DNA of 25,878 nucleotides from Candidatus Gottesmanbacteria bacterium (GCA_016218275.1 JACREK010000064.1:1-25878), one strand, 5' to 3'. Numbered from the stretch's first letter, positions 1 through 7,038 are shown. Program-made: numbers and translations. Notes: a model not told the origin generated them from the letters alone.

Positions 1-29
1 AAAGAAAACGCAAAAATTTTCGGAATTCA

Positions 30-112
30 AATGGCCGCACTGGTGCGTTCAACTCGATTGCTCTCGTTGTCCAATGCGGCCATTAAAAAAGCAATCGAAA
101 AAAGTTGAACGC
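30..112. repeat. Interleaved inverted repeats (pseudoknot-like)
   Basis: Two inverted repeats cross each other. AATGGCCGCA (30-39) pairs with TGCGGCCATT (75-84). GCGTTCAACT plus CGATTGC (45-61) pairs with GCAATCG (91-97) and AGTTGAACGC (103-112), with five A between the last two. The order arm1-arm2-arm1'-arm2' is a pseudoknot topology if transcribed, or two overlapping dyads if read as DNA. It lies 3' of the minus-strand AAA+ gene with no ORF of its own. Function is unknown; it could be a 3'-UTR structure or a recombination or protein-binding site. Confidence 0.6.
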
Positions 113-171
113 GGTTTTAATATAGCATTTAGAATGTGAAATGCAAGAGAGGAAAAATTTAAAAGTTATAT

Positions 172-702
172 CTATACTTTTTCAGGTATCGCAAATCCTA
201 TTGGGGGTCTTATAGGTAACGATGGTATATATTTATCCCTTGCAGCTAGCAAATCCTGTTCACTCAAAGGACTCCATGGTTTTCCTGTTTCTATATCTCC
301 CTCAAGATATCTAATTTCTGCTGCTGCCTTCTCTTCCAGTGCAAGATTTACAATAGCTGCAATGTCAGCACCACTCACTTGACCCAATTTACTTGCAATT
401 TGTTCCGTATTTAAATCTTGGGCAACTAAACCGCCTTGGTCTTTAGCTTGTTCTAGATGTGTTTTTATATGTATATCTAAAATTTGTTTTACTCCAGAAG
501 GATTTGGGTAATCTACAGTAATTTTTTTTGTTAATCTGCCTGGTCTCAAAAAAGCAGGATCAATCTTATCTGGTTGATTAGTAGCTGCAATCATCGTTAA
601 ACGAGGATTGCCTCTTAAACCATCCATATTTTGCAGAAAAACTGCGACCATCTTCTGAGTAGCCTCATGTGCTCCTTCTCTGGGGGGGAACAACACTATC
701 AA
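172..702 (-). CDS. AAA+ ATPase, C-terminal part after frameshift
   Basis: This is the second half of the AAA+ ATPase that begins at 1945. After the frameshift the frame reads on from the Walker B region: PPREGAHEATQ, then QNMDG, a sensor-1-like AATNQPD, the arginine-finger segment FLRPGRL, and a helical lid ending in a short proline-rich tail (LPIRPPIGF). The apparent start MIVLF is an artefact of the frame change, not a true N-terminus. No zinc-protease HExxH motif follows, so it is not an FtsH protease; the AAA core resembles the Cdc48/proteasomal-ATPase style. It probably forms a single protein of about 590 residues with the upstream ORF if the frame is restored by sequencing correction, slippage or an ON-phase variant. 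Confidence 0.8.
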   Translation of the reverse strand: MIVLFPPREGAHEATQKMVAVFLQNMDGLRGNPRLTMIAATNQPDKIDPAFLRPGRLTKKITVDYPNPSGVKQILDIHIKTHLEQAKDQGGLVAQDLNTEQIASKLGQVSGADIAAIVNLALEEKAAAEIRYLEGDIETGKPWSPLSEQDLLAARDKYIPSLPIRPPIGFAIPEKV

Positions 703-1945
703 TTTCGTCTATAAAAGCTATTACATCTTTTCCTTGATCTGCAATTGCTTTTGCTCTGTCAAAAAATCCTTGTACTTTCTGTTCTGCTTCTCCAAACCAT
801 TTTGAAACTAAGTCTGTAACTGAAAGTGAAAGAAATTCTGTATTTGCTTCCCTTGCTATTGCTTTGGCAAGTAGAGTTTTACCTGTGCCTGGAGGCCCTT
901 TGAGTAAAATACCTTTTGGTCTATCAACACCTCTCTTGGCAAATACATCAGCATGTTTTATTGACATTACCAATCTTCTCGCTTCCTCTACTGCTCTTGG
1001 TTGCCCACCTATATCTGCAAAACTGGGCATTGCTGCTTTTTCTGCCTCTGTAAGCAAATAACCAATATCTTCCTCTGTTTTCCATTTCGAGCGACCAAAA
1101 ATACCTGAAAATGTGTCTGAGGGTTTCCATTCACCTACTGTGGCTAAATTCTTGTCATCACCGACATAAGTTTCCCAATCAGGTATTTGCAAATCAAGTG
1201 TATCGGCAGAAGGTGTACCATTTCGTATATGATAGTATGCACCGATGAAATCGCCTAATACATCTGCAAATCCCGTAACTCGTTTTGCTAAATCTTCTGG
1301 TTTGACCGCCTCCATCATGGGTAATTTTTTATCATCTACCAACTCAAAATAAATAGGGTCATTTTCTGATCGAGGCTCTTCTGAAGGCATATTATCATGT
1401 TCCCCTTTTCTTACTCTCCATGTCCCCATACTCTTCTCATAGAGATTCATACTAGGATCAAGTTTTTGTTCTGGTTTTTCCTTAGGCGATGACCATCCTA
1501 AATCTACTCGGTACTGCAGATCATCTTTTTTTAGTATCATTATTTGAGTCCCAGAGGCAGAGGTGTCGAATTTCACTCCTATACCTTTTTCTCGCAGTAA
1601 TCTAGCTACTTTTACTACTTCACCTGTTGTATTGAAACCCTTATCTTTCTGTAATCGTGCATCTGAGTAACCCATTTGTCCAGCCAACATATAAGCCACT
1701 TTGGGGTCTTTTTCTCCACCTGTTATCTTTGCTATACAACTAAGCTCTGAAGCCACTTCATCATTTAAACTTATCTTTCCAACAGTAAAACCTCTGCGAG
1801 GTAACTCTCCCTTTTGCGCTTGGGAAAATGTGTCGTACCAAGTATTAGATTCTTGTACTCTAACTGAAAAAGGTCTAACTGCAACTGCCTCAGGTGATGG
1901 GGGGGGTGTCACTGTTAAAGCTTCAATGGCAGCTGGTGAATCCAT
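665..1945 (-). CDS. AAA+ ATPase, N-terminal part with Walker A and B
   Basis: Residues 1-310 form an N-terminal region I do not recognise, starting with a Pro-rich stretch. An AAA+ core follows with SFADIGG (a Cdc48-like linker), Walker A GPPGTGKT at about 350-357, pore-loop-like KWFGEAE, and Walker B FIDEIDS at about 411-417. The frame then runs into PPQRRST and stops. A run of seven C (plus-strand G at 682-688) sits exactly where the frame is lost; removing one base gives PPREGAHEATQ and joins the ORF ending at 172. A second run of eight C (plus 1899-1906) encodes prolines near residue 13. No clear Shine-Dalgarno precedes the ATG. It is a solo gene in its own transcription block; substrate unknown. 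Confidence 0.85.
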   Translation of the reverse strand: MDSPAAIEALTVTPPPSPEAVAVRPFSVRVQESNTWYDTFSQAQKGELPRRGFTVGKISLNDEVASELSCIAKITGGEKDPKVAYMLAGQMGYSDARLQKDKGFNTTGEVVKVARLLREKGIGVKFDTSASGTQIMILKKDDLQYRVDLGWSSPKEKPEQKLDPSMNLYEKSMGTWRVRKGEHDNMPSEEPRSENDPIYFELVDDKKLPMMEAVKPEDLAKRVTGFADVLGDFIGAYYHIRNGTPSADTLDLQIPDWETYVGDDKNLATVGEWKPSDTFSGIFGRSKWKTEEDIGYLLTEAEKAAMPSFADIGGQPRAVEEARRLVMSIKHADVFAKRGVDRPKGILLKGPPGTGKTLLAKAIAREANTEFLSLSVTDLVSKWFGEAEQKVQGFFDRAKAIADQGKDVIAFIDEIDSVVPPQRRST

Positions 1946-2016
1946 ATTTTAATAATTCCATATTTTGCAGCTAAATTCAAGTAGACAAAATATGAAATAA
2001 TAATATCTTTTTGTAG

Positions 2017-2316
2017 TCAGTTTATTTTTAAAATTTTTCTTTTAACTTTTTCAATTATTTTCTGATATTTTTCCACCTCTCCTGTTTCTAGATAACGTGC
2101 TATTGGATGATTACACGATTTACAAAATCCTTCAAGAATAATATCGTTTAAATCATTCAAAAATATTTTGTAGTTAATAATTGTTGATTGATATGATGTT
2201 TTGCAATTAGCACAGTAACAATACGGAATTATTTTCTGTTCGAAAAGAATAAAATCTTCACCATAAATAAATTCTAAATCTTTTTTTGAGATTTCAATTT
2301 TTGTTGCACTCTTCAT
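2017..2316 (-). CDS. Small zinc-ribbon protein, hypothetical
   Basis: A 99-residue protein of unknown family. It has two cysteine pairs, CANC near residue 35 and CKSC near residue 66, spaced as in a zinc ribbon, and a Lys-rich helical C-terminus. It starts six bases after the stop of the small membrane protein at 2323, so the two are probably cotranscribed and translationally coupled. The zinc ribbon suggests a nucleic-acid or protein-binding role, but no specific function can be assigned. Confidence 0.6.
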   Translation of the reverse strand: MKSATKIEISKKDLEFIYGEDFILFEQKIIPYCYCANCKTSYQSTIINYKIFLNDLNDIILEGFCKSCNHPIARYLETGEVEKYQKIIEKVKRKILKIN

Positions 2317-2322
2317 GATTAT

Positions 2323-2601
2323 TTATTTTATAATTTGAGCAAATCGTAATTTATATAAACTTTCCAGAAAATCTGATCCAGCGTAGCCGGCCAATAAAGA
2401 CATTCTCCAATCCGCATTTAAAATAAGCCCAGCCATTTGACCGGTGATAATGGAAACGATAATCGTGATGGCAAAACTTTTCCATTGAAATTTAAAGGTG
2501 TCAGGATTAAAAGTTTGTGCTTTTGTAATACCTACTAAAGCTCTAACCAATCCTCCCATACCACCTGCTAGAAACTGAAAAGCTGCAAGTTGAAAATTCA
2601 T
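2323..2601 (-). CDS. Small membrane protein, hypothetical
   Basis: A 92-residue hydrophobic protein. Gly/Ala-rich hydrophobic stretches lie at about 5-24 and 43-63, with a weaker one at about 66-80. An excellent Shine-Dalgarno, AGGAGGTGATC, lies just before the ATG, and an extended -10 promoter lies about 50 bases upstream. Size and topology are reminiscent of holin-like or phage-type small membrane proteins, but I see no diagnostic motif. It is followed closely by the zinc-ribbon gene at 2316. Confidence 0.65.
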   Translation of the reverse strand: MNFQLAAFQFLAGGMGGLVRALVGITKAQTFNPDTFKFQWKSFAITIIVSIITGQMAGLILNADWRMSLLAGYAGSDFLESLYKLRFAQIIK

Positions 2602-2649
2602 AAAAGATCACCTCCTATCAAAAAATTCTGTCAATAGACTTTTCTTCTT

Positions 2650-2658
2650 ATTATAGCA
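2650..2658 (-). promoter_or_regulatory. Extended -10 promoter for the 2601/2316 gene pair
   Basis: On the minus strand the bases read TGCTATAAT, a perfect extended -10 element (TGn plus TATAAT). No convincing -35 is visible 17 bases upstream, as is usual for extended -10 promoters. The predicted leader is about 40 nucleotides and contains the strong Shine-Dalgarno of the membrane-protein gene starting at 2601. Confidence 0.55.
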
Positions 2659-2713
2659 ATCAAGAATTTGGTATAGAGTAAACATGGGTGTATAATATAA
2701 TCTGCAAGTAAAT

Positions 2714-2759
2714 CCTTAGTCGTGGGGTTCCGGATGGTTCCTCATAAAAGCGGCTAAGG
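2714..2759 (+). other. Hairpin between DUF3800 gene and membrane-protein promoter
   Basis: CCTTAGTCG (2714-2722) can pair with CGGCTAAGG (2751-2759), nine pairs with one G-U on the plus-strand transcript, enclosing a 28-nt loop that holds two GGTTCC copies. It is followed by TTTT on the plus strand. The wobble pair favours a plus-strand RNA, yet no plus-strand gene is seen nearby. It could instead be the end of the DUF3800 transcript. Confidence 0.3.
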
Positions 2760-2768
2760 TTTTGCGTA

Positions 2769-3410
2769 TTAAGAAAACAAGCCTCTTTCTTCAATAATAA
2801 TCTTTTTAATTAAGTCATAATAATAACCATCTCCCTGTTCATATTTCCTAAAAATTGCCCAACTGGCAAAATCAACTACCTGAAGAGCTTTTTCCTCACT
2901 GGGTGTTTTTATCTCGATCTTCATGATAAGCTTATGCCTGGAATTCAGCTGAGCTTGTAGATAATTTTTAAAATTAGCATTTAAAAACTTATTTGTTTCT
3001 CTTTTTGCCGCAATCAATACAACGTTTGTATTTGTATTTAAGAACTTTCTAGTCGCTATTCGATCTAATAGGATATTCGCTACATAATTGTACAGTATAT
3101 GCTTTTCATCGCGCAGATTTGTATATACTTTTGATTTATTCAAATAAATTGCCATGATAAAGCATTTACTTTGAGCCAACAAAGTTAATAATTTTACTCT
3201 AGTAGATGGTTTCTCTTTCACACAGTGGAGAACTCCGCCGCTTAATTTTTTAACCTTCTTTCTTAGGTTTTTATGAATTTTTTTGACTATTTTTTCTATA
3301 GGAGCACTATCAGAAGTAAAAAGCATAGTAATAATAAAATAATTAGAACTTCTCTTATGAGGATTAAAACCTAAATCTCCTGACTCGTCCAAAAAGATAT
3401 ATTGGCTCAT
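2769..3410 (-). CDS. DUF3800 domain protein
   Basis: A 213-residue protein with the hallmarks of DUF3800: an N-terminal FLDESGDLG (Asp8, Glu9, Asp12) and a C-terminal LQVVDFASWAIFRKYE (Asp180). The family has an RNase H-like fold with acidic active-site residues and is often found in phage, mobile and defence neighbourhoods; its substrate is not firmly established. The gene starts 12 bases after the stop of the winged-helix protein gene (3423), so the two are probably one transcription unit. No strong Shine-Dalgarno is seen, consistent with coupling to the upstream gene. Length is typical of the family. Confidence 0.85.
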   Translation of the reverse strand: MSQYIFLDESGDLGFNPHKRSSNYFIITMLFTSDSAPIEKIVKKIHKNLRKKVKKLSGGVLHCVKEKPSTRVKLLTLLAQSKCFIMAIYLNKSKVYTNLRDEKHILYNYVANILLDRIATRKFLNTNTNVVLIAAKRETNKFLNANFKNYLQAQLNSRHKLIMKIEIKTPSEEKALQVVDFASWAIFRKYEQGDGYYYDLIKKIIIEERGLFS

Positions 3411-3422
3411 TTTAAAATTGTA

Positions 3423-4631
3423 TTAGAGAGTGTAATACATGCCTCGACCTTTGCCGAATTTTTTGATAATTCCTCTTTCTACTAACTGTGCAAAATAATC
3501 GCCGAGTGTACTTTGTGGAAGATTAAACTTTTGTTGCGCTTCGGTGCTAGTATATTTTCCTTTTTCTTTAACCATTACTACAAGTTTATCTAACATCTTT
3601 TGTCTTTTGGCCATCCTAACTTGATTTGCTTTTTGTCTTCTGACTGCTAAAGCCTCTTTAAGTTTTTGGTCTATATCTGTTGGAGTTGATACGGGAGATT
3701 GTCCGCCTGCCGGGGCAGCAGGAGTTTGTTGGGTAGGTTGATTAGGTACGGGAGAAATTGGTGATGGTGGAATAGGTGGTTCTATTGGCGGGATATTAAT
3801 TGATGGTTCTGGAATAACTGTTTGATTTAATAAATCGCCAAAGGTAGTAGAAGGTTTTGAATTTTCAGAAGGTAAGTTACTTGGGTTACTTGAGGAGCTT
3901 AAGTCAGAAGAAGGAGGAGCGGGTGGAGCTGTTGCCGGAGTGGTATTTCCGGCAAGAATATCGCCAAAAGTAGTTGCTGGAGCAGGAGAAGGAGGACTCT
4001 CGGGTGAAATCGATGGCATTGTAGGCTGTTCTAGTGGCTTTGCTTCAGAAACCGGCTCTGCAGGTTTTTGATTTTCCTGATTTTCTGGAATATCGCTATG
4101 GGTATTGTCAAAAGGGACTGATTGCACCTGGGAGACTTGATCTGATGGAAGGGCATTAGAAACAGGTATGTTACTTACGTCGCTTGGGGTACTTAAGTTA
4201 GAGCTGGGTGAAGCTTCGGGAACGACACTTGGAGAAGAATCAACAAGTGTAGCAGGAGGCGAAACTGGTGAAGGAGTGGCGTCTGTGGAAGGAGTAGATA
4301 AAGTTGGCTCTGAAGGTGCAGCATCCGGAATTGTTGAAACCGGCTCTTCAACTGGAGGTGATGATGAGATTAAGGAATCTGCCGATGGTAAAGTCGAATC
4401 GGCCAAATTGGTGGATACCGGCTCTATGGGTGCTGGAACTGAATCCTCCTTCGCTGGCACTTCAGCGGACAAGTCGGCCGGGATGTTTGAAACCGGCTCT
4501 GGAACTGGAGCAGAATTATCCATCGGTAGAGCCGATATGGTGGAATCCGGCTCTATCGGCTCGGCAGAAATAGGCTCTTGGGGAGACGGTGGTGCAGAAC
4601 TAACCGGCTGATCGGTCTGGTCATCTGACAT
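3423..4631 (-). CDS. Pro/Ser-rich protein with C-terminal winged helix
   Basis: About 402 residues. Residues up to about 315 are low complexity (Pro, Ser, Thr, Glu), with repeated EPVS and IPxD units and two TTFGD(I/L)L motifs. The last 70 residues form a basic helix (RRQKANQVRMAKRQK) and a winged helix (KYTSTEAQQKFNLPQSTLGDY, then a wing GKGRGMYYTL). This suggests a DNA-binding protein with a long disordered tail; partners are unknown. I chose the second ATG (4631) because the first (4649) lies inside an extended -10 element, TGCTATACT (minus, 4648-4640). From that -10 the transcript would start 1-2 bases before the chosen ATG, so the mRNA is probably leaderless. It heads an operon with the DUF3800 gene. 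Confidence 0.7.
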   Translation of the reverse strand: MSDDQTDQPVSSAPPSPQEPISAEPIEPDSTISALPMDNSAPVPEPVSNIPADLSAEVPAKEDSVPAPIEPVSTNLADSTLPSADSLISSSPPVEEPVSTIPDAAPSEPTLSTPSTDATPSPVSPPATLVDSSPSVVPEASPSSNLSTPSDVSNIPVSNALPSDQVSQVQSVPFDNTHSDIPENQENQKPAEPVSEAKPLEQPTMPSISPESPPSPAPATTFGDILAGNTTPATAPPAPPSSDLSSSSNPSNLPSENSKPSTTFGDLLNQTVIPEPSINIPPIEPPIPPSPISPVPNQPTQQTPAAPAGGQSPVSTPTDIDQKLKEALAVRRQKANQVRMAKRQKMLDKLVVMVKEKGKYTSTEAQQKFNLPQSTLGDYFAQLVERGIIKKFGKGRGMYYTL

Positions 4632-4688
4632 ATAGAAACAGTATAGCATTTCTTCTAAAGAGAGCCGGAATGGTGGAAATCGGCTCTA
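4528..4688. repeat. 28-bp palindromic-ended unit, in gene and upstream of it
   Basis: The 28-base unit with ends AGAGCCG and CGGCTCT is found at 4528-4555, inside the Pro-rich coding region, and again at 4661-4688, in the non-coding DNA before the start. The two copies match at 24 of 28 positions. Shorter relatives lie around 4315-4350, 4399-4426 and 4470-4500, encoding the EPVS-type peptides. This points to spreading of one DNA unit both within and outside the reading frame. Confidence 0.6.
4640..4648 (-). promoter_or_regulatory. Extended -10 promoter, leaderless start
   Basis: The minus strand reads TGCTATACT followed by eight bases and ATG (4631). The predicted transcription start is within two bases of the ATG, and no Shine-Dalgarno is present, so translation would be leaderless. 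Confidence 0.5.
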
Positions 4689-4703
4689 ATACAAAAAGGA
4701 GAT

Positions 4704-5116
4704 GGCGGCTCCGCTGACCCCGCCCCTCTCGGATAATAGCCTGCTAAAAGGAGGGAGCACGACAGAAAAAGTAACATGATAACAGGACTAACTAAGAGTG
4801 CTCCCGACTAGCGCGAACCCACCAAGGAATTCCTATACATTATATATATCAGGCGGGTGAGCCGAACGAGCTAGAACCAATAGCCGGACGCTAGACTGGG
4901 ATATGATAAAGAAGGCGGGGGCAAAAAGCGGATCACCCCGCCGACTGCAGGAGATAGTAAATACAGTCCTAAAGGTGAGCGAAGGGAAAAAGACTACATG
5001 GATGGAAAGAGTAACATCCCGAAGCGAGGAAGATATTGTAAGAGAAACTAAAACAGAAATACTTACGGCAAGCCCGACCCCTAGGAGGGCCTATCGCACA
5101 AGGCGGGGTCGCCGCC
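4704..5116 (+). ncRNA. Candidate large structured RNA, unknown family
   Basis: A gene-free stretch with many local and one long-range helix. The ends pair: 4704-4709 with 5111-5116 (GGCGGC/GCCGCC) and 4716-4724 with 5102-5110 (GACCCCGCC/GGCGGGGTC), 15 pairs with a 6-nt bulge. Inside lie 4753-4760/4798-4805, 4808-4813/4889-4894, 4914-4920/4936-4942, 4943-4947/4964-4968, 5000-5004/5015-5019 and 5036-5042/5062-5068. Loops are purine-rich, and AGTAACAT occurs twice (4770, 5010). The plus strand is favoured by two G-U pairs in the last helix and by a downstream plus-strand terminator at 5354-5378; one A-C mismatch elsewhere would favour minus. I found no RNase P, tmRNA, SRP or intron core motifs. 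Confidence 0.5.
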
Positions 5117-5204
5117 AACAAATAATCTTGGGTTGGTGGGTGGGTTGATATGGAATCAAAAAGACGCTTACATTTCTTATGGTATTATATTAATAATTAC
5201 CTTG

Positions 5205-5286
5205 CTCGCCCGCTGGCGAGTACGCGCGCGAAAAAATAGCGGAGGCGCGGCGTCTAGTCCTGAGCGAAGCGAAGGGCAGCCGCGCC
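5205..5286. repeat. GC-rich hairpins with dispersed repeat core
   Basis: CTCGCC (5205-5210) pairs with GGCGAG (5215-5220). Next, GGCGCGGC (5244-5251) pairs with GCCGCGCC (5279-5286), whose loop carries CCTGAGCGAAGCGAAGG, a variant of the dispersed repeat seen in rplC, rplE and the operon gaps. These are intergenic palindromic repeats, much richer in GC than their surroundings. Confidence 0.6.
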
Positions 5287-5353
5287 GACGCAAAGGTTTA
5301 TAAATTTTTGAAAGAGGTTCGAACTTTTTCGTAAATCTCGACCAAAAGAGAAG

Positions 5354-5378
5354 AAGAGTCTTAAATGGGCTCTTTTTT
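5354..5378 (+). terminator. Rho-independent terminator, plus strand
   Basis: AAGAGTC (5354-5360) pairs with GGCTCTT (5368-5374) around a 7-nt loop and runs into six T. No plus-strand protein gene precedes it, so it may end the candidate structured RNA transcript. Confidence 0.6.
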
Positions 5379-5510
5379 ATTGTATCCGAACGTATCTAGT
5401 GGTCTCAATTCGATCTCTCAGGTTACACGAATGGGTCATTAAGAGGTAAATATAGAAAATCAATAGATAAAAAACTCAATTAATTAAGTCAAATTTGAAA
5501 TAGAGGGGAA

Positions 5511-5819
5511 ATGCAGTATATTTTTGTTCTATTAGCTCTGGTAATTTTTCTCGCTATTATTGGATGGCCAATATGGTTAATTATTTGGGCTCTAATACAG
5601 AAAAAGAAGACGGGAAAATTTCCTTGGAAGAAGTTACTTATTGCCGTTATTGTAATTATTATTGGGATATTTCTGCTGGGAGCAATATTTTCTCAAATAT
5701 TAAAAGGTGTTAGTAAAAATTTTGGAGTAGACTCGGTAAAAGAAATAAATATTCCCAGTAATGAAAAGCCTTCTTCTGGAAGTATAGAAAATCTTAGATT
5801 GCCAGACGTGAGGAAATAG
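5511..5819 (+). CDS. Small two-helix membrane protein, hypothetical
   Basis: A 102-residue protein with transmembrane segments at about 3-29 and 42-64, separated by a short basic loop (QKKKTGKFPWKK), and a hydrophilic C-terminal tail of about 35 residues ending in LPDVRK. The positive-inside rule puts the basic loop in the cytoplasm. AGAGGGG just upstream of the ATG serves as Shine-Dalgarno. It is the only plus-strand gene in this block and lies between two diverged direct repeats. I do not recognise the family. Confidence 0.6.
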   Translation: MQYIFVLLALVIFLAIIGWPIWLIIWALIQKKKTGKFPWKKLLIAVIVIIIGIFLLGAIFSQILKGVSKNFGVDSVKEINIPSNEKPSSGSIENLRLPDVRK

Positions 5820-6204
5820 AAATATTACTCTTTTTAAGACTTACACGGTTATTCCTCGAGAGGAACGTTGCTAAACGAAGAATCGAGAGGTGTTATTGGA
5901 TAGTTCTTGACTCATGACGCAAATCACCACAGCACTCGAACAATAAAGGAACGATGCAAGTCTTGATTGAGGCAAAAAGAAAAATCGCGCGCGCAAAAAT
6001 ACGGAAGCGAAATTCAGTTCTAACCCTTCGACAAAGTTTACACTGAGTGAAATCGAGGTGCTCGGGACAGGCTTTTTCGTAAATCTCGATCAATAAATTT
6101 TTTTAATAGGTTAATTCTTAACATGTCATTATGTTTTTTGAATATACCTATTTAAATATCTCTCTTCCGGTCGGAAATAGGATATATAAATACGTTGAAA
6201 TAAA
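5820..6204. other. Repeat-rich intergenic region without a gene
   Basis: No credible gene. It contains a small palindrome TTCCTCGAGAGGAA (5852-5865), the second copy of the direct repeat (5986-6089) with a fragment of the dispersed element (GTTTACACTGAG, then GGGACAGGC), and a palindrome TTCCGGTCGGAA (6165-6176) near the end of the PaaX-family gene. Confidence 0.6.
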
Positions 6205-6990
6205 TTAGATAGAGAATTTCTTAGGAAGGATCCTCATGTATAGTTCATATGCTTTGTAACCTAGCCACCCACGAGGTAACAACCCAAAAGGAAGCTGTGG
6301 ATCGTCTTTTAATATGGATAGATACTCTAAAAGTAAGTATTTTAAATTTATTTTTCCTGATCTAGCTTTTTTCATAAATTTTTCATATTTCTCATTAAGC
6401 GATTCAAGCTTATATACTTTTATAAGAAGATCATGGATATCAGTTTCTCCGATTCCGCCGTCTTTGCCTATATCTGAAACAATAATTGATGCTTTAATAT
6501 TATTCTTGTTCACAAAATCATTTAAAATTTCCCTAGGATTATAAGGAATCAACCAAACGCTTTCCTGAAGCGGAGTCGCTTTCAACCTTTTTAAGATTGA
6601 CCGCAATAGATATCTTTTATTACTCTTCTGTTCTGGTATGTCATAGGTAATAAGATATACTTTACCGTCCCACGGGCGTTTTTTGTGATAAATTGGTATT
6701 TGACTTTTAAGTCGTCCTAAACCGAATTTTGTTATTTCAACAGAATATAAGTTTTCTCTTTTTTTATATGTAAGCAATCGTTTTTTAAATAATTGATGCC
6801 AGGTAGCTGCTAAAGTGTGATGGTTTATCTCGGATAAAACTTCGTCTGCTTCTCGAAAGGCTTGGTAAACACCACGAGAACCAGATTGACCAAATGATGC
6901 TCCGACCAAAGCGATCTGCCAAATTAAAAGATCAGCAAGGGAACCGAAAACTTCAAAACTTATCTTTTTAACAGATAACTTCTTTTTCAT
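6205..6990 (-). CDS. PaaX-family transcriptional regulator
   Basis: 261 residues with the three-part layout of PaaX-like proteins: an N-terminal winged helix (about 1-95), a central Cas2-like ferredoxin fold (about 105-190, with WDGKVYLITYDIPEQ and LQESVWLIPYNP), and the C-terminal motif DPQLPFGLLPRGWLGYKAYELY (about 230-250). PaaX in other bacteria represses phenylacetate catabolism, but CPR genomes lack that pathway, so the target here is unknown. The central domain can mislead automatic annotation into calling it Cas2; no CRISPR array or cas genes are nearby. The gene diverges from the nuclease-like gene at 7052, with an operator-like palindrome between them, so autoregulation is plausible. 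Confidence 0.8.
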   Translation of the reverse strand: MKKKLSVKKISFEVFGSLADLLIWQIALVGASFGQSGSRGVYQAFREADEVLSEINHHTLAATWHQLFKKRLLTYKKRENLYSVEITKFGLGRLKSQIPIYHKKRPWDGKVYLITYDIPEQKSNKRYLLRSILKRLKATPLQESVWLIPYNPREILNDFVNKNNIKASIIVSDIGKDGGIGETDIHDLLIKVYKLESLNEKYEKFMKKARSGKINLKYLLLEYLSILKDDPQLPFGLLPRGWLGYKAYELYMRILPKKFSI

Positions 6991-7006
6991 AACTTATATA
7001 TAAATC

Positions 7007-7022
7007 ATTTCCTATCGGAAAT
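7007..7022. promoter_or_regulatory. Operator-like palindrome in divergent promoter
   Basis: ATTTCC-TATC-GGAAAT lies between the PaaX-family gene and the divergent gene at 7052, upstream of the A/T-rich -10 candidates of both. A related sequence, TCGGAAAT followed by ATATATAA, also occurs at 6171-6189 beyond the 3' end of the PaaX-family gene. It is a candidate binding site for the regulator. Confidence 0.45.
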
Positions 7023-7038
7023 CAAATATATAATATTG

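Larger units (their letters stand above)
5221..6089 (+). repeat. Diverged direct repeats flanking a small membrane gene
   Basis: Two blocks share their edges. Block 1 (5223-5341) begins with CGCGCGCG, A-run, TAGCGGAGGCG and ends with CTTTTTCGTAAATCTCGA (5324-5341). Block 2 (5986-6089) begins with CGCGCGCGC, A-run, TACGGAAGCG and ends with the identical 18 bases (6072-6089). Their middles differ, though both hold pieces of the dispersed repeat. They enclose the 102-residue membrane-protein gene, suggesting a duplicated or inserted cassette. Confidence 0.45.

Noticed and set aside
172..1945. FtsH protease
   Set aside because: The AAA core is similar, but there are no membrane segments at the N-terminus and no HExxH zinc-protease domain.
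4168..4611. Plus-strand 147-codon ORF opposite the Pro-rich gene
   Set aside because: It mirrors the low-complexity repeats of the minus-strand gene (Gly/Ser/Glu repeats), which has a real domain and promoter.
4751..5080. RNase P RNA or tmRNA
   Set aside because: ACAGAAA strings recall RNase P, but the conserved GAGGAAAGTCC core and the P4 pairing are missing, and there is no tmRNA T-loop or tag reading frame.
4903..5148. Plus-strand 81-codon ORF in the structured region
   Set aside because: Its sequence is basic and low in hydrophobic residues, has no good Shine-Dalgarno, and overlaps several helices. It is better explained as an accidental frame in a structured RNA.
5314..5330. tRNA/tmRNA T-arm-like string GTTCGAA with short stem
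   Set aside because: No acceptor stem, no D or anticodon arm, and the adjacent bases recur as a repeat at 6072-6089.
5893..6093. Minus-strand 66-codon ORF
   Set aside because: It lies over dispersed repeats and has no domain or ribosome site.
6205..6990. CRISPR-associated Cas2
   Set aside because: The Cas2-like fold is part of a larger protein with an N-terminal winged helix and PaaX C-terminal motif; no CRISPR array or other cas gene is in the window.
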